Below are positions 1 to 11,415 of a DNA stretch of 64,000 bases, piece by piece. Every line of letters begins with the position of its first letter. The stretch's first letter is position 1. The stretch lies in contig NC_057863.1 of assembly GCF_019393635.1 (NCBI RefSeq), positions 626,079,791-626,143,790 on the forward strand, written 5' to 3'. Below the pieces are notes generated by a model that ran no database searches, had not been told where the DNA came from, and worked only from the letters and a program-made list of their open reading frames with translations. This stretch comes from Dromiciops gliroides. Its lineage: Eukaryota; Chordata; Mammalia; Microbiotheria; Microbiotheriidae. The position numbers and the translations under genes were made by a program.

Positions 1-174
1 ATTTTATTTAACTATGAAAACAGGTATTTTAATAGTCTACAGAACATTAAATATAAAAGAACATATCAACTTGTCCCAGGACCATTTCTACCTGAACTCC
101 ATCAAAAATTTGAGAATGAGATACTAATAACTGACATTTATATCACTTTAAAATTTGTAAAGAGCTTTATGTCA

Positions 175-365
175 ATTGTCCTCAAATGAACCTGGCAAGA
201 CATGTGCTATAGACCTTATTATCCCCATTTTACAAGTGAGGAAACTGAGGCACAGAGAAGTTCAATGACTTTCCTAAGGTCATGTAAATTAGGAAACCTC
301 AGAGATAGAATTCAAACCCAGGTCTCTCAACTCTGAGTCTATCAATCTATTCCCTGGGCCAAAGA
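175..365 (-). repeat. MIR-type ancient SINE
   Basis: Antisense MIR/Ther-1 core: cattttacaagtgaggaaac, tgaggcacagagaagt, then a diverged ttcaaacccaggtctc. Heavily mutated. Confidence 0.7.
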
Positions 366-374
366 TAAGAAAAG

Positions 375-377
375 TAC

Positions 378-438
<61 letters not shown>

Positions 439-530
439 GTGATATAGTAGAGTTTAACACAACATAATACAATAGATGTAATGTATATTATATATGTGTG
501 TGTGTGTGTTATATAATACATATTAAAGGG
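375..530. repeat. (TG)n(AG)n microsatellite and nearby TA/TG tract
   Basis: Uninterrupted TG dinucleotides (about 378-402) pass directly into AG dinucleotides (about 403-434). A second tatatgtgtgtg tract is at 482-512. Confidence 0.9.
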
Positions 531-646
531 AGGAGTTGATCAGAATATCCCTGATCAACTGATTTTCCCCCAGCCCAACTGAAGAAACTATGGAATATAA
601 AAAACAAGTAACAGAGACAATGAGGTCTTAAGATTTCAAATGAAGT

Positions 647-791
647 GGGGCGGCTAGGTGGCACAGTGGATAAAGCACTGGCCTTGGATTAAGGAGAACC
701 TGAGTTCAAATCTGACCTCAGACACTTGACACTTACTAGCTATGTGACTCTGGGCAAGTCACTTAACCCTCATTGCACTGCCCCCCAAAAA
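647..791 (+). mobile_element. WSINE-type tRNA-derived SINE
   Basis: Complete copy with the tRNA-like head (gctaggtggcacagtgg), a B-box-like gagttcaaatc and the CORE-like gtgactctgggcaagtcact. Flanked by atttcaaatgaagt duplications at 633-646 and 792-805. Confidence 0.92.
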
Positions 792-805
792 TATTTCAAA
801 TGAAG

Positions 806-1960
806 TGTAAATGAATATAAGCTTCTGTTACCCTTTTAAGAAGTGAGAAGAGATTCTTCATTAGACTTGAAGGAATTAAAGGCAGCTGGTCACTGGCTGG
901 TCGAAAGTTCAGCCTTTTCAAAAGCAAGAGGCTCTCTTTGAAGTCAGTCAAAAAAGGTGCTCTGGAAATCCAGAAGAAAGTCCAGTTTCAGTCAAATTTA
1001 GATGAGAGGGAGTATAACAGAATGACATATTCAACAGATACAGGGGCAGAAAGTTGAGGACACTGAGAAATGGAAACATGCCAAGAATCTGCAGTGCCTG
1101 GGGAGTGAGGTGCCTTGGCCACATGTATTTCCTTTATGTGTACTTTCCTGCTACTGTATACTATATGCGTGCCCACTGTTCCCATTAGCACTGTGTTTGT
1201 GTGGGGGAAAGTATGCCATGGGCTTGTGGAGGGGAGGAAATGTTTTGTTATTGTTGCTCATATTATATCATTTCAGTAAATTACTTTGCTCTGTGCTAAT
1301 TGTGTCTTCTGGCTGACCATTTGAGACCAATGCACCAGTGGGGGCTCATGAACCATAGTTCTAGAAGTGAAGCCCCACAGAGTACCTTGAACCTTGGCTA
1401 ATTGCTCCCTGGGGAAGACAGTGCAAGTGGGGAGGGGGTAGTGAATACGGATGCTTCTACAAGATCCAATGAGGAAGCAATCACTTCTAGAGCTTGGTTT
1501 ACTTTTTCTATACCTCCATTCCTCCTCTCCCACTCTACCTCCAGTGACTAGGATGGTGCTGCTGTTAGAACACCTTCAATAGGGGAGCCTTGGAGCGGGC
1601 TCTGTTCTGGAGCAGACTCTCTCCCCTTAGATCAGATGATGCCATAGGCATCCCTCCCAAGTCACCCCCCCCTTCCCCTCCCCAGGGCTGAGGAAGCCCT
1701 TACGAGAAACTGCTCCCTTTCTATTCCTCCCTCCCACAGGCATTTTTGCTTCAGGCCCCATGGGGGTGGCCTCTCTTTCTACTCCTCTTGCTTTCCAGTC
1801 TCCCTTTTTGACTCATTACAACATTGGATATATCAGCGAGGCAGGTTCTCAGGGTTTCAACAGACATCACTCATTCACCCAGGGAACCACCCTTCTGTAT
1901 CAGTTCCTCCTTGGGGAAATGCTAATTTTTTTTATTCTGAGATAAGTATGTCTATTCAAA
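806..1960. other. No gene or named repeat recognised
   Basis: Unique-looking sequence with only short, low-quality open frames. Nothing in 806-1960 matched a protein or repeat family I know. Confidence 0.5.
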
Positions 1961-1964
1961 CTCT

Positions 1965-2440
1965 TGGCTGGGAGGTCCAAGACATCCCTGCTCAAAAACC
2001 TTCAATGGTTCCCTATTGCTTCTGGAGGCAGGTAGTCAGCGCCATAGTGCATAGAGTGCCAAGCGAGGAGTTAGGAAGACCTGAGTTTAAATCCAGCTTC
2101 AGACACTTACTTAGCTGTGTGACTCTGGACAAGTCACTTAAGCCTATTTGCCTTAGTTTCCCCATCTGTAAAATGAGCTGGAGAAGGAAATGACAAACCA
2201 ACCGCTCCAGTATCTTTGACAAGAAAACCCCAAATGGGGTCATGAAGAGTCAGTGAAAAATGAATAAACAGCTGAGTTGCTTCAAGGATAAAGTGCCCTC
2301 CACAATCTGGCTCCCACCTGCATACCTCTCCAGTCTTACTTAACATGACTTCCTTCACTTACTCTGCATTTCATTTGGATTGGTCAGGTAGCTGTGACTT
2401 GTACAGGGCATTCTATTTCTTACGTCTGGGACATTGCATC
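1965..2440 (+). repeat. L2-like LINE fragment interrupted by a MAR1 SINE
   Basis: The left part (ctcaaaaaccttcaatgg, ccctattgcttct) and the right part (ccacaatctggctcccacc, ctctccagtctta) are adjacent pieces of an L2/CR1-clade 3' region. They are separated by the MAR1 copy at about 2025-2270. Confidence 0.65.
2025..2270 (+). mobile_element. MAR1-type CORE-SINE
   Basis: tRNA-like head, CORE segment (gtgtgactctggacaagtca), aaatgagctggagaaggaaa, and the tail ccccaaatggggtcatgaag resembling an RTE/BovB 3' end. It sits inside an L2 copy. Confidence 0.8.
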
Positions 2441-2980
2441 TCCCCCTCAGCATGCGTTAGTGGTTCATCATGTTTGGAATACACAGACTCTCTAGTTTCA
2501 TTCAAAGGACTGCTCATGTGCTCAGGAGATGATTTCCCATTTAACCTCGGGTTACCACAGCTCTTTCCTCTTGTGGTTATGAATTGTTACAGGCACAGGG
2601 GTATGGGGGAGACCTGGAACATGCTTCTACCTGTTGGGCAGGACTGTTAAATCTTCACTGTAAGCATTTCTGGCTCAGAAATCAGCATTACACATCACAG
2701 CTTGATTTAGCATAGTGTCAATAGTCTAGACTTAAGAAAGCCATAAAGGAAATAATGCAGATTAACCTTAAAATGTGTCATGGTTTTCAGAGAGCTGGTT
2801 ATTAAATTTTTGTTAGCATACCTCTGATTATATGAATAGAATTATTTCCCATATAATAATAAGTGCTAGCATTTATGTGATGCTTTAGAGATTGAAAAAT
2901 GCTATATCTATATAAAAATCTCTTGATCCTCAAAAAAAAAAACAAACCCAGAGAGGTAGGTGCTATCATTATGCCAATTT
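2441..2980. other. Unassigned AT-rich sequence
   Basis: No gene or clear repeat seen apart from a short A-run near 2932-2943. Confidence 0.4.
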
Positions 2981-2984
2981 CCCA

Positions 2985-3210
2985 TATGAAAAAGTGAGAC
3001 CAAAACAGATTAAGTGATTTTCAACTTGCTTAGGATCACATGCTAGTGTCTGAAGCAGTATGTGAACTCAGGTCTTCCTAACTTTAAATTCCATATTGAA
3101 TATAAATTCCTGGAGGGCAAGATCAATTTCATTTTTAGCTTTCTATCCCCACCATCTAGCCTAACATATAGTAGGTGCTTAATTAATGTCTATGGATTGA
3201 TTACTGTGTA
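2985..3210. repeat. MIR (-) scrap followed by L2-like 3' tails
   Basis: MIR-like agtgagaccaaaacagatta and tgaactcaggtcttc are followed by the typical L2 end ggagggcaagatcaattt ... agtaggtgcttaattaatg. A second L2-like tail (gtgtaagctctttgagggca) follows a C13 run at 3247-3259. Confidence 0.55.
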
Positions 3211-3499
3211 TGTCATGTGTTTACTTCTCTGTGTACATATTGTGTTCCCCCCCCCCCCCAGGAGAGTGTAAGCTCTTTGAGGGCAGAGATTGCTTCATTT
3301 TTGCCTTCCTAACCCAGTTCCTAACAAGACCTTCATTTGAATTCAGTTCAAATATGGGATGATAGGTTAGTCACAAGTCTGGTAACTGCTTCCTACCTGG
3401 CAGCATAGGGGTGGGGGTGGGATGCTCCTCCAGTTGCTAAGGATGGGTTTACCTGATTTGAATCACATCCTTTCATTTTAATTCACCAACCTAAATTCA

Positions 3500-4650
3500 C
3501 TCCTTTTTCAAAATAAACATTTTAATTTAAAGTTTTGAGTTCCAAATTTTCTCCCTCCTTCCCTCCTTCCCCTTCCCTCTCCCTGATAAGGGAAACAATT
3601 AGATATAGGTTAAACATGTGCAATTATGTAAAGCATTGCCGTATTAGTTATTTTGTATAAGAAAACTTGAATAAAAGGAAAAAAATGAAAGAAAGTGAAA
3701 AGTAGCCTGCTTCAGTCTGTGTTCCATCAATATCAGTTCTTTCTCTGGAGATGGATAGTATGTTTCATCATTAGTCCTTTGGGATCATCTTGGATCATTG
3801 TGTTGTTGAGAATAGTTAAGTCATTCACAGTTCTTCATTGAACAATATTCCTGTCACTGTGCACAACCTTCTCCTGATTCTGCTTACTTCATTATACATC
3901 AGTTCATACAAGTTTTTCCAGGCCTTTCTGAAATCATCCTGCTTGTCACTTTTTTTTTTTTGGTGGTTCCCTGGGGTTAAGTGACTTGCCCAGGGTCACA
4001 CAGCTAGTAAGTGTCTGAGGCTGGATTTTAACTCAGGTACTCCTGAATCCAGGGCCAGTGCTCTATCCACTGCGCCACCTAGCTGCCCCTTGTCACTTCT
4101 TATAGCACAATAATATTCCATTACCATCATATACCACAGCTTGTTTATCCATTCCCCAATTGATGGGCGTCCCTTTGATTTTCAATTCTTAGCCACAACA
4201 AAAAGAGATGCTATAAATATATTTTGTACAAATAGGTCTTTTTCTCTTTGGGGGGATGTCTTTGGGATATGAACCTAACAGTGATATTGCTGGATCAAAG
4301 GGTATGCACAGTTCTATGGCCCTTTGGGCACAGTTCCAAATTGCTCTCCAGAATGGCTGAATAATCCATTCACAACTCCACCAACAGTTGATTAATGTCT
4401 CAGTTTTCTCACATTCCCTCCAATATCCAACACTTTCCTTTTTTGTTATATTTGCCACTCTGATAGGTGAGAAGTGGTACCTCAGAGTTTTACTTCGCAT
4501 TTCTCTGATCAGTAGTGATTTAGAGCATTTTTTCATATGACTATAGATTGCTTTGATTTCTTTGTCTGAAAACTGCCTGTTCATATCCCTTGACCATTTA
4601 TCAATTGGAGAATGACTTGTATTGCAGTGTATTTTCCAATTCACTTATTT
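3500..4650 (-). repeat. Older LINE-1 fragment, 5'-truncated, minus strand
   Basis: Read on the minus strand, 4644-4189 translates to the C-terminal region of L1 ORF2 (SPIDKWSRDMNRQFSD, then WSCEW and FWRAIWNCAQ). It is followed by the L1 3'UTR down to about 3500. A SINE interrupts it at 3950-4088. It is decayed and non-functional. Confidence 0.88.
3950..4088 (-). mobile_element. WSINE-type SINE inside an L1 fragment
   Basis: Reverse-orientation copy (poly-T start, gtgacttgcccagggtcaca, ending gcgccacctagctgcccc). Flanked by cttgtcactt at 3942-3951 and 4089-4098. Confidence 0.92.
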
Positions 4651-4715
4651 ATTATTTAAAAATTTTTTTTCAATCTTAAAAGTATTTTTTCCAGTTACAT
4701 GTAAAGATAGCTTTC
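4651..4715 (-). repeat. 3' end of a second older minus-strand L1 (left piece)
   Basis: Reverse complement of an L1 3' terminus (ctatctttacatgtaactgg). The copy continues after the younger L1 at 12016, so these are two halves of one element split by an insertion. Confidence 0.8.
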
Positions 4716-5288
4716 GGCGGAGCCAAGATGGCGGAGAGGAAGCAGCAAGCTGCCTGAGCTCTCCTTCTGTTCCCTCAAAACGAACATTAAATCAAGCCTC
4801 TGGACGGATTCTGAAACTACAGGACCTGCAAAGAGACAGAGAGACACAGTCCTCCAACCAGAGATAATTTAGAAGACTTCAGGAAAAGGTCGGTCTGACT
4901 CGGGCAAAAGGGAGGCCCAGCGCAGGGCAGCAACCCAGCGCCGAGGGGGTCGGGGCAAGTCAGCAGGAGCTGCGGGCCACAGCCAAACAACTGAGGCTCC
5001 CGGAACCTGGTTCAAAAATCTGGTGGCCAAGAAGGACAGTGGAAAAACCTACCTGCACCGGCCGAGAGGGCCACGAACGGCGGGATCAGACGCCGGGGTC
5101 TGGCGCCTGGCTGGCCGAGCACAATCAGACAGGAAGTGCAGGGCGAGGGATCTCCACACACCCTAAAGGCCTCAGAGTAAAAGCCCGGTCACACAGCACC
5201 TATACCCCTGCACAAGAAGCCCAAAACAGGGACCCTGGTGCCTCCAGAGCAGACCTCAACTTAAAGAATAAATAAATAAGCTGCAATA
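4716..5288 (+). promoter_or_regulatory. L1 5'UTR / internal promoter with YY1-like site
   Basis: This 573-bp leader precedes ORF1. CAAGATGGC, the core of the YY1 site known near the start of human L1, is at 4724-4732, nine bases from the element's first base. The leader is moderately GC-rich with several CpG and TpG/CpA sites. The matching leader of another L1 copy begins around 48485. Confidence 0.7.
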
Positions 5289-6528
5289 ATGAGTAAGAAG
5301 CAAAAAAGAGCCCTCTCCATTGAGAGCTTCTGTATCAATAGGGAAGAAGCCAACACAAACTCAGATGAGGACAATAGCCTCAAATTGTCTACATCTGAAG
5401 CCTCACAAGGGAAGGTGAATTGGTCGCAAGAACAAAAAGCCTTCCTGGAAGAGCTCAAAAAGGATTTTAAAAATCAATTGCAGGGCAGCTAGGTGGTGCA
5501 GTGGATAGAGCACCGGCCCTGGAGTCAGGAGTACCTGAGTTCAAATCCGGCCTCAGACACTTAAGATTACTAGCTGTGTGACCCTGGGCAAGTCACTTAA
5601 CCCCAATTGCCTCACTAAAAAAAAAAAAAATCAATTGCAAGAGGTAGAAGAAAAAATGGGGAGAGAAATGAAAGCAAAACAAGAAAACTATGAAAAAAGA
5701 ATCAGTAGCTTGGAAAAGGAAACTGAAGAAAACAAAGCTTTAAAAAATTCATTTGGCCAAATGGAAAAAAAGCTGCATAATCTCACTGAAGAAAACAATA
5801 CCTTAAAAAATTCACTTAGCCAAATGGAAAAAAAGGTGCATAATCTCACTGAAGAAAACAATGCCTTAAAAATTAAAGTGGGACAGTTGGAAGATAAGGA
5901 ATCCATGAGACACCAGGAATCAGTCAAGCAGAATAAAAAAAATGAAAAAATAGAAGAAAATGTGAAATACCTCATTGGAAAGACAACTGATCTGGAAAAC
6001 AGATCGAGGAGAGACAATTTGAGAATCATTGGACTGCCTGAAAACCATGACCAGAAAAAGAATCTAGACACCATATTCCAGGAAATTATTAAGGAGAACT
6101 GCCCTGATATCATAGAATCAGAGGATAAAATCATCATTGAAAGAATCCACTGATCACCTCCTGAAAGAGACCCCAAAAGGAAAACTCCAAGGAATATTGT
6201 AGCCAAATTCCAGAATTATCAGGTGAAGGAGAAAATACTCCAAGCAGCCAGAAAGAAGCAATTTAAATATCATGGAGCCACAGTCAGGATTGCTCAGGAC
6301 CTGGCAGCTTCAACATTAAAGGACCGCAAGGCTTGGAATATGATATTCCGGAAGGCAAAGGAGCTTGGATTGCAGCTGAGAATCTATTACCCAGCAAAAA
6401 TGTGCATTTTCTTTCAGGGGAAAAGATGGACATTTAATGACATTGGGGACTTTCAATCTTTCCTGGTGAAAAGACCAGAACTGAATAGAAAATTTGATCT
6501 CAACATACAAGACTCAAGAGAAGTTTAA
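5289..6528 (+). pseudogene. L1 ORF1 (RNA-binding chaperone), disrupted
   Basis: The L1 ORF1 product forms trimers through a coiled coil and binds L1 RNA. The frame starts at ATG 5289 (MSKKQKRALS). After about 65 codons a SINE (5483-5625, plus duplicated target to 5639) splits it and shifts the frame by one. It then continues 5640-6150 with a long coiled coil (heptads rich in Glu, Lys, Leu), including two near-identical 21-residue blocks containing HNLTEENN, and an RRM-like segment (RSRRDNLRIIGLPE). A TGA at 6151-6153, in a spot where CGA would be expected, interrupts it. The C-terminal domain (VKEKILQAARKK ... YYPAKM) runs to 6528. No function is expected. Confidence 0.9.
5483..5625 (+). mobile_element. 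WSINE-type SINE inserted in L1 ORF1
   Basis: Complete SINE ending in cctcact plus an A-run. The flanking duplication aaaaatcaattgca is at 5469-5482 and 5626-5639. The nick lies at tttt|aaaaa in the ORF1 sequence. Confidence 0.95.
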
Positions 6529-7110
6529 AAAGGTAAACAGAGGGGAAAAAAAAGTTACCCTATTAGGTTAAACTGTTTATATCCCTACACAGGAAGAAAA
6601 TACTCATAACTCTTAAGAACTGTAAATGTATTTGGGCAGAGAGAAGGACTTTATATAGAGGGTATAAATATAAACTGTCTTTGATGTGATGATACAAAAG
6701 AATTAAGGGGTTGAAAAGGGAGTCTATGGGGAGGAGAGGAAAGGGGAGGTGGAATGGGATGAATTATATCATATGAAGAGGTGGAAAAAAACCTATTACA
6801 ATAGAGGGAAAGAAAGGAGGGGGGAACATGGTTTCAACCCTATTCTCATTAGATTTGACTCAAAGAGGGAATAACATATACGTTCATTGGGATAAAGAAA
6901 CTTAACTCATTCTTTAGGGAAACAAAAGGGGAAGGGAAAGGGGGAGACTGATAGAAGGGAGGACAAAAGCAAGGGAGAAAAGGGTAAAGAAAAGAGAGGG
7001 GGGTGATAAAAAGGGAGGGCAGATCGGGGGAGGCAGGGGTAAGAAGTAAAACGTCGGTGAGGAGGAATAGGGTGAAAGAAGGGGGGAAAAGTACAAAGGG
7101 GGTAAATAGA
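6529..7110 (+). other. L1 inter-ORF spacer, long and purine-rich
   Basis: About 580 bp separate ORF1 from the ORF2 start, against roughly 60 bp in human L1. The second half (6915-7095) is almost purely A/G on the plus strand. Confidence 0.7.
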
Positions 7111-10100
7111 ATGGAGGGGAATAGACAGTCAGTAATAATAACTGTGAATGTGAATGGGATGAACTCTGCTATAAAACGGAAGCGAATTGCAGAGGGGATT
7201 AAAAACCAGAACCCTACAATATGCTGTTTACAAGAAACACATTTGAAGCAGAGAGATACACACAGAGTAAAGGTAAAAGGCTGGAGCAGAATATATTATG
7301 CCTCAGCTAAAGTAAAAAAGGCAGGGGTAGCAATCCTTATCTCAGACAAAGTGCAGGCAAAAATAGATCTCATTAAAAGAGATAAGGAAGGAAATTACAT
7401 CTTACTTAAAGGTACTATAGATAATGAAGTAATATCAATATTATAAATATGTATGCGCCAAGTGGTATAGCATCCAAGTTCTTAGAGGAGAAGTTAAATG
7501 AGTTACAAGAGGAATTAGACAGTAATACTATACTAGTGGGGGATCTGAATCTCCCCCTCTCAGAATTAGATAAATCTAGCCAAAAAATAAATAAGAAAGA
7601 AGTGAAAGAGGTGAATAGATTACTAGAAAAGTTAGACATGATAGATGTCTGGAGAAAATTGAATGGGGATAGAAAGGAATATACCTTTTTCTCAGCAGTA
7701 CATGGCACATTTTCAAAAATTGACCATGTATTAGGGCACAAAAACATCATAGTCAAATGTAGAAAGGCAGAAATAGTAAATGCATCCTTCTCAGATCATG
7801 ATGCAATAAAAATTACATGTAAGAAAGAGCCAGGGAAAAGTAGAATGAAAATCAATTGGAAACTAAATAATTTCATTCTAAAGAATGAATGGGCCAAACA
7901 AGAAATCATAGAAACAATCAATAACTTTATCCAAGAGAATGACAATAATGAGACAACATACCAAAATCTATGGGATGCAGCCAAAGCAGTGCTTAGGGGA
8001 AAATTTATAGCTCTAAATGCTTACATGAATAAGAAAGAGAAAGAGGAGATTAATGAATTGGGCATGCAACTTAAAAAGCTAGAAAAAGAACAAATTAGAA
8101 ATCCCCAATTAGACACTAAATTAGAGATCCTGAAAATTAAAGGAGAAATTAATAAGATTGAAAGCAAAAAAACTATAGAATTAATCAATAAAACTAAGAG
8201 CTGGTTTTATGAAAAAAACAATAAAATAGATAAAATATTGGTTAATTTGATTTAAAAAAAAGAAAGAAGAAAACCAAATTACCAGTATCAAAAATGAAAA
8301 GGGTGATGTTACCACCAATGAAGTGGAAATTAAAGCAATAATTAGGAAATATTTTGCCCAACTGTATGCCAATAAATTTGACAATCTAAATGAAATGGAT
8401 GAATATTTACAAAAATACAAACTGCCCAGGTTAACTGAAGAGGAAATAAAATCCTTAAATAAACCCATATTAGAAAAAGAAATTGAACAAGCTATTAATG
8501 AACTCCCTAAGAAAAAATCCCCAGGGCCAGATGGGTTTACGGGTGAATTTTACCAAACATTTAAAGAACAATTAATTCCAATATTATACAAATTATTTGG
8601 AAAAATAGGTGAAGAAGGAGTTCTACCAAATTCGTTTTATGACACAAATATGGTGGTGATACCAAAACCAGGCAAAGCAAAAACAGAGAAAGAAAATTAT
8701 AGACCAATTTCCCTAATGAATATTGATGTTAAAATCTTAAATAAGATATTAGCAAGGCGATTACAGCAAGTGATCACCAGTATAATACACTATGACCAGG
8801 TGGGATTTATACCAGGAATGCAGGGCTGGTTCAACATTAGGAAAACTATTAACATAATCAACCACATCAATAAGAAAACCAACCAAAATCATATGATTAT
8901 CTCAATAGATGCAGAGAAAGCTTTTGACAAAGTACAGCACCCATTCCTAATAAAAACACTAGAGAGTTTAGGAATAGGGGGAGCTTTCCTTAGAATAATA
9001 AACAGTATCTACCTAAAGCCATCAGCAAGTATTATATGCAATGGAGATAAATTAGAGGCCTTCCCAGTAAGATCAGGGGTGAAACAGGGATGTCCATTAT
9101 CACCCCTATTATTTAATATTGTCCTAGAAATGTTAGCTTTAGCAATCAGAGAAGAGAAAGGAATTAAAGGAATTAGAATAGGCAAGGAGGAAACAAAACT
9201 ATCACTCTTTGCAGATGATATGATGGTATACTTAAGGAATCCTCGAGAATCAAGTCAAAAATTACTTGAAACAATTAACAACTTTAGCAAAGTAGCAGGA
9301 TATAAAATAAATCCACATAAATCATCAGCATTTCTATACATGACCAACAAAGTCCAGCAGCAAGAGATAGAAAGAGAAATTCCATTTAAAGTAACGGTAG
9401 ATAATATAAAATACCTGGGAGTCTACTTTCCAAGACAAACCCAGGAACTCTATGAACACAACTACCAAACACTCTTCACACAAATCAAATCAGATCTAAA
9501 TAATTGGAAAGATATCAATTGCTCATGGATAGGCAGAGCTAATATAGTAAAAATGATAATACTGCCTAAATTAATTTACTTATTCAGTGCCATACCAATC
9601 AGACTACCTAAAAATTATTTTATACAGCTAGAAAAAATAATAACAAAATTCATCTGGAAAAACAAAAAATCAAGAATATCCAGGGAAATAATGAAAAAAA
9701 ATTCACAGGAAGGTGGGTTAGCAGTACCAAACCTGGAGCTTTACTATAAAGCGGCAGTCATCAAAACTATCTGGTACTGGCTAAAAAATAGAGTGGTAGA
9801 TCAATGGAATAGGCCAGGCTCAGGAAATGCAGTAGTAAATGACACTAGTAATGTAGTGTTTGATAAACCCAAAGACTCCAGCTTCTGGGATAGGAACTCA
9901 GTATTTGACAAAAACTGCTGGGAAAACTGGAAGATAGTATGGCAGAAATTAGGCATAGACCAACATCTTACACCTTATACTAAAATAAGGTCAAAATAGA
10001 TACATGATTTAGACATAAGAGGTGATACCATAGGTAAATTAGGAGAGAAAGGAATAGTGTACCTATCAGATCTTTGGAAAGGAAAACAGTTTTTGACCAA

Positions 10101-10946
10101 ACAAGAGATAGAGTATATTATAAAATGCAAAATGGATGATTTTGATTATATCAAATTAAAAAATGTTTGTACAAACAGAAGTAATGCACCCAAAATTGGA
10201 AGGGAGGCAGAAAGCTGGGAAACAATTTTTGAGGCCAGTGCTTCTGATAAAGGCCTCATCTCTAAAATATATAGGGAATTAAATCAAATTTATAAGAATC
10301 CAAGTCATTCCCCAATTGAGAAATGGTCAAAGGATATGAACAGGCAGTTTTCTGATGAAGAAACCAAAGCTATCTATTTCCATATGAAAAAATGCTCTAA
10401 ATCTCTAATGATTAGAGAGATGCAAATTAAAACAACTCTGAGGTACCACCTGACACCTATCAGCTTGGCTAAAATGACAAAAAAGGAAGATAATAAATGT
10501 TGGAGAGGCTGTGGGAAAATTGGAACACTAATGCATTGTTGGTGGAGCTGTGAGCTGATCCAACCATTCTGGAGAGCAATTTGGAATTATGCCCATAGGG
10601 CTATAAAGCTGTGCATACCCTTTGACCCAGCAATTCCACTTTTAGGTCTTTTGCCCAAAGAAATCATGGAAGGGGAAAGGGACCCACGTGTACAAAAATA
10701 TTTATAGCTGCTCTTTACGTGGTAGCAAGGAATTGGAAGTTGAGAGGGTGCCCATCAATTGGGGAATGGCTGGACAAGTTGTGGTATATGAATACAATGG
10801 AATACTATTGTGCTGTAAGAAATGATGAGCAGGAAGAGTTCAGAGAAACCTGGAGGGTCTTACGTGAGCTGATGATGAGTGAGATGAGCAGAACCAGAAG
10901 AACATTGTACACAGTATCATCAACATTGAGTGTTGACCTACTGTGA
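7111..10946 (+). pseudogene. L1 ORF2 (endonuclease / reverse transcriptase), four lesions
   Basis: ORF2 encodes the nicking endonuclease and reverse transcriptase used for L1 and SINE insertion. The N-terminal endonuclease shows CLQETHL, a GDLNLPLSELD block and SDHDAI, so its catalytic motifs are present. The reverse transcriptase shows PISLMNID, the [10 protein letters not shown] block and FADD at about 9211. A Cys-rich C-terminus (CWRGCGK ... HCWWSC) follows at about 10498-10551. Lesions: a frameshift at about 7444, a frameshift in an A-run at 8254-8260, a TAG at 9997-9999 (apparent TGG change), and a frameshift between about 10665 and 10715. The last frame ends with TGA at 10944-10946. The decay is light but the ORF cannot be translated in full. 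Confidence 0.93.
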
Positions 10947-11399
10947 TGGACTATATTCTTCTCACCAATGCAATGGTACAGAAGAGTTCCAGGGAACTCA
11001 TGATAGAAGAGGATCTCCAAATCCAAGAAAAAAAAAGAAAGAAAGAACTGTGGAGTATAGATGCTGATTGAACCATATTATTTCTTTTGTTTTGGGTGCT
11101 GTTGTTTTTTTTTTCTATTTTGAGGTTTTGCATCACTGCTCTGATTCTTTCTCTTGTAACAGGATTAATGCAGAAATAGGATTAATGTTATTATGTGTAT
11201 ATATATGTGTGTGTATATATATATCTATATGTATATGTATAGATATATATAGATATAACCTATATCAGATTACCTGCTGTCTAGGGGAGGGGGGAGGGAG
11301 GGGAGGGAGGGAGGGAGAAAAATCTGAAATTGTAAAGCATGTATAAACAAAAGTTGAGAACTATCTTTACATGTAACGGAAAAAATAAAATATCTCAAA
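10819..11399 (+). repeat. First copy of the tandem L1 3' end
   Basis: End of ORF2 plus 3'UTR, with AATAAA at 11384-11389 followed by an A-run to 11415. It is nearly identical to 11416-12000; by eye the differences are a few substitutions and changes in TA and GGGA repeat length. Confidence 0.9.
11283..11320 (+). other. L1 3'UTR G-rich tract (quadruplex-prone)
   Basis: Several runs of three or more G separated by single A or GA, on the L1 sense strand. The second copy of the tract is at 11883-11911. Other mammalian L1 3'UTRs carry such a G-rich polypurine motif. Confidence 0.7.
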
Positions 11400-11415
11400 A
11401 AAAAAAAAAAAAAAA

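Noticed and set aside
4189..4644. Minus-strand 151-codon frame as a separate gene
   Set aside because: Its residues match the C-terminal part of L1 ORF2; it is an old L1 fragment.
7003..10946. L1 as a currently active element
   Set aside because: ORF1 is split by a SINE and has a stop, and ORF2 has at least four lesions, so this copy cannot make its own proteins.
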